From SUG1106 sp051883095 (GTDB lineage Bacteria; Bacillota; Clostridia; Peptostreptococcales; Anaerovoracaceae), in assembly GCA_051883095.1 (NCBI GenBank), contig JBJETB010000092.1:1-64000 (forward strand): a DNA stretch of 64,000 nucleotides. The letters run 5' to 3'. The notes beneath the pieces are model-generated. The model was not told where the DNA came from. It searched no databases and worked only from the letters and a program-made list of their open reading frames with translations. Made by a program: the position numbers and the translations under genes. Positions 59,891-64,000 of the stretch are shown one piece after another (positions within the stretch are counted from its first letter, which is position 1; every line of letters starts with the position of its first letter).

Positions 59891-60982
59891 TTACTTGAAA
59901 ACAATCTGAACGTTTCTGCAATTGGTCAGGTATACGAGAGAAGCATAATCGATGTCAAAGGAAAGCACATCGCCTACTTCAATATCCCTTTCCGCATCCT
60001 CGATGTCCAGTATGGTATGGTCGCTGGAAGCGCCGATAACTTCTATTCCCTTATCTCTAGGGAAAATCTCATCTATGCTGCCGTAGTCAACCTTGCCTAT
60101 TCCAAGAAGTGCGCGCTTTCTTATGCCGCGGTCAACATATGTAGGTCTGTGTCCGAAGGCGTCAATGGAAATAGTTCCCACCGGATGTGAAGGCTTTGTC
60201 TTGACTTCGATAACTTCAGCCTGCAAAGTGTAAACATCCTGATGCATGCTGCTCATATCAAGACCGTAGAATCTGTCCAGATCCTTGGCCAGAAGTATTC
60301 CTTCGCCGACCCTCAGCAGATTTACTCTTTCAGGCATTTTGCCGTCATAGATACGAGGAAGGCTGGTTGTGGCTCCACCTGAGATGAATTCCAGTGTCCT
60401 GCCTATACGCGCTTCTATGGCCTCTGCTATAACTACAAGCTCCTGGAGTTTATCAGCGGTTGCTTCGATTGAACCGTAGCATCCCAGGTTTGTTCCTACT
60501 CCGGCAAGAATAAGGTTGTCCATTTCATCTTCTACCTGTACGGCCATTGATACCATTTCATCTTTGTCCCAGAAGCCTTCCCTCAGGTCTCCAAGATCCG
60601 CCATAAGGATAACCTTGTGATGCTTTCCCTGTTTGCCGGCTTCTTCGTTTAAAGCGCGGAGAACCTTGATTTCACTGTTTAAGCTGATGTCTGTAAGCCT
60701 GATGACTTCAGGAACCTCGCTGAGCATCGGAACGCGGAGAAGCAGCATAGGAAGCTTTATACCGTATTCTTTGGCATCTTCGATCTGCTCAAGTCTGGAT
60801 GATGCAATCATCGTAACTCCGCCTTCTACAAACTTAGCTGCACATTCAGGAATGCCAGTCGTACCTTTTATTACTCCGGCCACCTGGATACCGAATTCCG
60901 CACACTGGTTCACAACTGTCTGGACATTTTCCTTTAAATACTGCAAATTAATCTCTAAACGTGGATACAACTGATTAACCAT
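59891..60982 (-). CDS. Ornithine-racemase-like PLP enzyme (alanine racemase fold)
   Basis: 363 residues of the alanine-racemase N-terminal fold family. The PLP lysine is Lys39 in VAGVIKG. RVPMLSEVPEVIRLTDISLNSE, ILMADLGDLREGFWDKDEM, GVGTNLGCYGSIEA, SGGATTSLPRIYDG, RVGEGILL and the C-terminal GASSDHTILDI match clostridial ornithine racemase (Orr), which makes D-ornithine for oxidative ornithine fermentation. Other amino-acid or betaine-linked substrates are possible. AAGGAG precedes the start. It lies next to a PocR-AraC regulator and the mtt-type operon, so a link to proline-betaine or carnitine catabolism cannot be excluded. Confidence 0.82.
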   Translation of the reverse strand: MVNQLYPRLEINLQYLKENVQTVVNQCAEFGIQVAGVIKGTTGIPECAAKFVEGGVTMIASSRLEQIEDAKEYGIKLPMLLLRVPMLSEVPEVIRLTDISLNSEIKVLRALNEEAGKQGKHHKVILMADLGDLREGFWDKDEMVSMAVQVEDEMDNLILAGVGTNLGCYGSIEATADKLQELVVIAEAIEARIGRTLEFISGGATTSLPRIYDGKMPERVNLLRVGEGILLAKDLDRFYGLDMSSMHQDVYTLQAEVIEVKTKPSHPVGTISIDAFGHRPTYVDRGIRKRALLGIGKVDYGSIDEIFPRDKGIEVIGASSDHTILDIEDAERDIEVGDVLSFDIDYASLVYLTNCRNVQIVFK

Positions 60983-61114
60983 AAGATTATCTCCTTTTAT
61001 TTATTAGATTTTATATCAAATGATAACTCTGTAACTTCATTTTAGCATTTCAAGGCAGAAACGTTTAAAAAATAGTTTGCTAGTTTTAGGAAAATTTTTA
61101 TTGATAGAAAAAAT

Positions 61115-62419
61115 TTATAGCAGATCGGCCGCATCTCTGTTGTGATTGGTGCGGTACTGCTTAGGGGTTACACCTTTGATTTTTCTGAAAACCTTTGTGA
61201 AATAGCTCTGATCGTCGAAACCCGCAGACAGAGAGATATCTATAATACTCATGTTCGAATTAGTGAGCAGAGAGCAGGCATACTCGACTTTTAAAGAGTT
61301 GATATAGTCCGTAAATGTAACGCCCATTTCGCTCTTGAAAAGCGTTGAAAAATATGAAGGGTTCACATGGAGATTTGATTCTATATCCTTTAAGGAAATT
61401 TTATCTTTAAAGTTGTTGTTTATGAATTGAAGCGCCTTGGAAATAATCTGTGAATTACCGCTGTAAACAGAACGGAGAGTATTTTTGGAGATTAAATCCA
61501 CAAGATTAAGAGAAATGGCAAGAAGCTGTCCATATGTCTCAGCATCGCATATCCGGTTGATGATATCTAAATCCAGATCGACGGATTCCTTTATATTAGT
61601 GCCGCTTTCGTTTACAGTTCTTATCACGATGGCGAAGAACCAGATTACCTTGGTGCGGACACCGTCCATGCTGCCGGTTTCCATAATCGAGAAGGTATTC
61701 AGAAGATGTTCAAAAAGCTCCTGCGCTTTTTCACTGTTTCCATTGACAATATTTTCGATAGTCTCGTTTTCCAGGGCATAAGGATACTCTATATCAACAT
61801 GCTCTTTTTTTATGTTCTGAATATCCACATTGATCTGATTCTGCTTTTCGTTCTGGTTGCGGAGAAGACTGTAATCGTTGTTTCGGGATACAGATGTTAT
61901 GATGCAGTTGTGCAGCAGCAGTGCCAGTTCAGAAACCTGATTGGGAAGGTATGCGTGCATTTTATTTGCAAACATTTCCGCCATTTTGAGAGTGACATCG
62001 TTCAGAGAGTTGAGGGAGGAAAACTTTTTTACCGTACTTCCCCTGAGCTCACCCATTACTATAGGACCGGCTATAAAATAGCCTATAAATTTACGGTCTA
62101 TGATGAGAGGCATTGCTATGTTGGTCAGCCCTGATTTGCACAGAAATATGTAAGGTTCTCCAAGACGGGAGGAAAACTGACCTGCAGAAGTTAAGTTCTT
62201 CCTGCAGGCGCTGTCAGGCTGTGAATACACCTGAAACATATTGCAGATCTTGTTATTTGTGTTGCATTGCATAAGAATTTCGTTATCAGAATTAAAAAAA
62301 GTGATAGGAATCCCTGTTATATCAGAAAAAGCTTCTAAGGATTGGGTAAGGTAATTCGATAGTCCGGCCTGATTGTTAGGGTCAGGTCTGTCAATGCTTG
62401 GAATAACAAAATTTTTCAT
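61115..62419 (-). CDS. AraC-family regulator with PocR sensor domain
   Basis: 434 residues. The N-terminal PocR domain (about 25-155) has ITFFNSDNEILMQCNTNN, CRKNLTSAG, EPYIFLCKSGLTNIAMPLI and GYFIAGPIVMGE; PocR of Salmonella senses 1,2-propanediol. A linker follows, then AraC helix-turn-helix motifs at the C terminus (KISLKDIESNLHVNPSYFSTLFKSEMGVTF and MSIIDISLSAGFDDQSYFTKVFRKIKGVTPKQYR). It is divergent from the corrinoid protein / methyltransferase operon, a probable target, with 250 nt between. Confidence 0.92.
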   Translation of the reverse strand: MKNFVIPSIDRPDPNNQAGLSNYLTQSLEAFSDITGIPITFFNSDNEILMQCNTNNKICNMFQVYSQPDSACRKNLTSAGQFSSRLGEPYIFLCKSGLTNIAMPLIIDRKFIGYFIAGPIVMGELRGSTVKKFSSLNSLNDVTLKMAEMFANKMHAYLPNQVSELALLLHNCIITSVSRNNDYSLLRNQNEKQNQINVDIQNIKKEHVDIEYPYALENETIENIVNGNSEKAQELFEHLLNTFSIMETGSMDGVRTKVIWFFAIVIRTVNESGTNIKESVDLDLDIINRICDAETYGQLLAISLNLVDLISKNTLRSVYSGNSQIISKALQFINNNFKDKISLKDIESNLHVNPSYFSTLFKSEMGVTFTDYINSLKVEYACSLLTNSNMSIIDISLSAGFDDQSYFTKVFRKIKGVTPKQYRTNHNRDAADLL

Positions 62420-62670
62420 ATTAATGCCCTCTGAAATACAAATATAATTCTAAAACTTGTGAAAATTTTCAAGCACATTATAACATGAAGCTGAAGATAA
62501 TACAACTTATTGGGAAACAAATTTTAATATCTTGTACAATAAAATTTCCACCTAAAATTTTTTCCAAAATACCCAAAAAGACATATATACCGGATTGTGC
62601 CGTTAAGATTAAAATGAAAGTGTAATATTTCTAATAGAATTTTAAAATTTTTATAACATGGAGGTAAGTG

Positions 62671-63318
62671 ATGAGTAGAGAAGAGATCATGGAAGCTGCA
62701 AAGCAGTCAATCGTGGAAGCTGATGAGGATATGGCCATGGAAGCACTGGCTAATGCAGAAGCTGAAGGCGTTGACTTGGTTGAACTTCTCAGCCAGGGCT
62801 ACAGCGCAGGCATGAAGGAGTTAGGAGATCTTTTCGGAATGGGTGAGATTTTCCTTCCTGAACTGATTTTCGCAACAGAAGTAATGAAGACAGTAAGTGC
62901 CGAGATTGAGAGCAAGATGGACATGTCTGATGTACAGAAAAACGGAACACTGGTTATCGGTACAGTTGAAGGCGACGTTCATGATATCGGAAAAGGTATC
63001 GTTGCATCTCTCGTAAAGACAAACGGAGTTGAAGTAATCGACCTCGGAAGAGAAGTTCCGGCAAAGAATTTCGTAGACGCTGCTATCGAACACAATGCTG
63101 AATTCGTAGGAAGCAGTGCTCTTTTAACCACCACTATGACTGTTCAGAAAGACATTGAAGAAGCATTAAAGGAAGCAGGCATCAGAGATAAGGTTAAGAC
63201 TATGGTCGGCGGTGCTCCTGTTACAAACCGCTGGGCAGAAAAGATCGGTGCAGACGCATATTGCGAAGATGCATCAGATACAGTTAACTTTATCCTTGAC
63301 TGGATTGCAAAGATGTAA
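62671..63318 (+). CDS. Corrinoid methyltransferase protein (MttC/MtbC type)
   Basis: Cobalamin-binding carrier that takes a methyl group from an MttB-type enzyme and passes it to a methyl acceptor. 215 residues: an N-terminal helical cap domain and a Rossmann-like B12 domain whose DVHDIGKGIVAS carries the lower-ligand His104 (D-x-H-x-x-G). GSSALLTTTM and MVGGAPVT complete the motif set. The ATG at 62671 is 5 nt after GGAGGT; a GTG at 62668 overlaps. The methyltransferase follows 17 nt later. Confidence 0.94.
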   Translation: MSREEIMEAAKQSIVEADEDMAMEALANAEAEGVDLVELLSQGYSAGMKELGDLFGMGEIFLPELIFATEVMKTVSAEIESKMDMSDVQKNGTLVIGTVEGDVHDIGKGIVASLVKTNGVEVIDLGREVPAKNFVDAAIEHNAEFVGSSALLTTTMTVQKDIEEALKEAGIRDKVKTMVGGAPVTNRWAEKIGADAYCEDASDTVNFILDWIAKM

Positions 63319-63335
63319 TCTGTGAGGTAGATGGA

Positions 63336-64000
63336 ATGGCCAAGAAATTTACACATGAAACTGATATTACAGGATATTGCGTCCTGAGAAACGAAGACCT
63401 GGACGCTATCCATGAGGCCACCATGGATTTAATGGAAGATTACGGATTACAGATTCACGGAAAAGAGGCTCTGGAAATATACGAAGGTGCAGGCTGTGAA
63501 GTTGACTACGAAAATGACAGAGTAAAATTCCCGAGAAATCTGGTAGTAGATTCCATCGAAGCATGTCCGGCCGAATTTACCCTTTGCGGCAGAGATCCGA
63601 AGAACGACGTTGTTGTAGGCGGAAAGAAAGTAGCTTACAAGAACTTCGGTACGGGAGTATTCATTATAGACCCGTATACAGGGGAAGTAAGAGAAACCAC
63701 CAAACAGGACCTGTGCGATGTTGCGCGTTTCTGCGATGCCATGGAAGCTTGTGATGTTTTCTCCATAGCAGTTACTGCAGGTGACGTTAATCAGAAGGTA
63801 AGAGCTCTGCACGAAGCTGAAGCTGTTTTGAACAACCTGACCAAGAACTTTGCACATGACCTTGAAGGCGTAAAGAATACCAAGAGATTCATTGATATGG
63901 CAGCTGCTATCCAGGGCGGTTATGATAAGCTGAGAGAAAGACCTATCATCACCATGGGAGCCTGCCCGAACAGCCCGCTGGAGATAAACGAAAATGAAAC
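63336..64000 (+). CDS. MttB-family trimethylamine-type methyltransferase (partial, runs off the right edge)
   Basis: First 221 residues of a gene that leaves the window. Translation from ATG 63336 (GAGGT upstream) gives MAKKFTHETDITGY, then IHEATMDLMEDYGLQIHGKEALEIYEGAGCEVD and KVAYKNFGTGVFIIDPYTGE, typical of the MttB superfamily. True trimethylamine enzymes carry pyrrolysine near residue 334, which is not visible, so it could equally be a glycine-betaine, proline-betaine or carnitine demethylase. Paired with the corrinoid protein as an operon. Confidence 0.88.
   Translation, partial: MAKKFTHETDITGYCVLRNEDLDAIHEATMDLMEDYGLQIHGKEALEIYEGAGCEVDYENDRVKFPRNLVVDSIEACPAEFTLCGRDPKNDVVVGGKKVAYKNFGTGVFIIDPYTGEVRETTKQDLCDVARFCDAMEACDVFSIAVTAGDVNQKVRALHEAEAVLNNLTKNFAHDLEGVKNTKRFIDMAAAIQGGYDKLRERPIITMGACPNSPLEINENE

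Noticed and set aside
1..64000. Mobile elements, prophage, CRISPR arrays
   Set aside because: No transposase, integrase, phage structural genes, terminal inverted repeats or regularly spaced repeat arrays were found; the 95-nt phased motif at 13.9 kb has only three forward copies and short identity.

Overview
The window looks like chromosome from an anaerobic, endospore-forming member of the Clostridia. The sporulation genes gpr and spoIIP are present, genes are spaced and translated in Firmicute style (strong AGGAGG sites), and no respiratory chain genes are seen. Enzymes typical of amino-acid and quaternary-amine fermenters are abundant: a glycyl-radical enzyme, an alanine-dehydrogenase-like enzyme, an ornithine-racemase-like enzyme, an MttB/MttC methyltransferase pair, several NhaC-type carriers and sigma-54 activators. 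An Anaerovoracaceae/Eubacteriales relative is a guess; no rRNA is present to confirm it. I saw no insertion sequence, prophage or CRISPR array.

Left part (1-13.8 kb): a PotD-like lipoprotein, coaBC and coaX; then, on the minus strand, a fatty-acid carrier (AtoE type), a Mur-ligase/leucine-rich-repeat fusion and rpsT. A first sigma-54 unit follows: an NhaC carrier, a RocR-like sigma-54 activator and an alanine-dehydrogenase-like gene. Both flanking genes carry a textbook -24/-12 promoter with a shared upstream half-palindrome. gpr and spoIIP close this part.

13.8-27 kb: housekeeping genes (lepA, hemW, glpK, prmA, rsmE, tRNA-Gly) interrupted by two AT-rich islands. Each island carries one member of a paralogous PD-(D/E)XK-like nuclease family behind a repeat-containing leader. 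rsmE contains a GC-rich tandem-repeat insertion. Two small membrane proteins of 55 and 57 codons are described here.

27-33 kb: a second, more striking sigma-54 unit. Its activator has an N-terminal half that resembles L-erythro-3,5-diaminohexanoate dehydrogenase, an enzyme of lysine fermentation. It sits between two sigma-54-driven carrier genes and a small unknown gene. A repeated palindromic operator (TTGACCC-rAAAAy-GGGTCAA type) occurs twice beside the activator gene and twice before the second carrier, and one copy overlaps the activator's own promoter.

33-48.5 kb: a secreted fibronectin-type-III protein; a Ktr/Trk potassium uptake pair followed directly by kdpDE with no kdpFABC; an ECF sigma/anti-sigma pair; uraA-pyrR behind a PyrR attenuator; a LysO-type exporter with a stand-alone HyuA-like protein; and two Cys-rich proteins.

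48.5-64 kb: CoA-disulfide reductase/rhodanese, another NhaC carrier, a PH-like membrane protein, and an AraC regulator (with a glycosidase-like tail) plus EamA carrier divergent from an SDR / glycyl-radical enzyme / activase operon. The window ends with an ornithine-racemase-like gene, a PocR-AraC regulator and the start of an MttC-MttB corrinoid methyltransferase operon that runs off the right edge.
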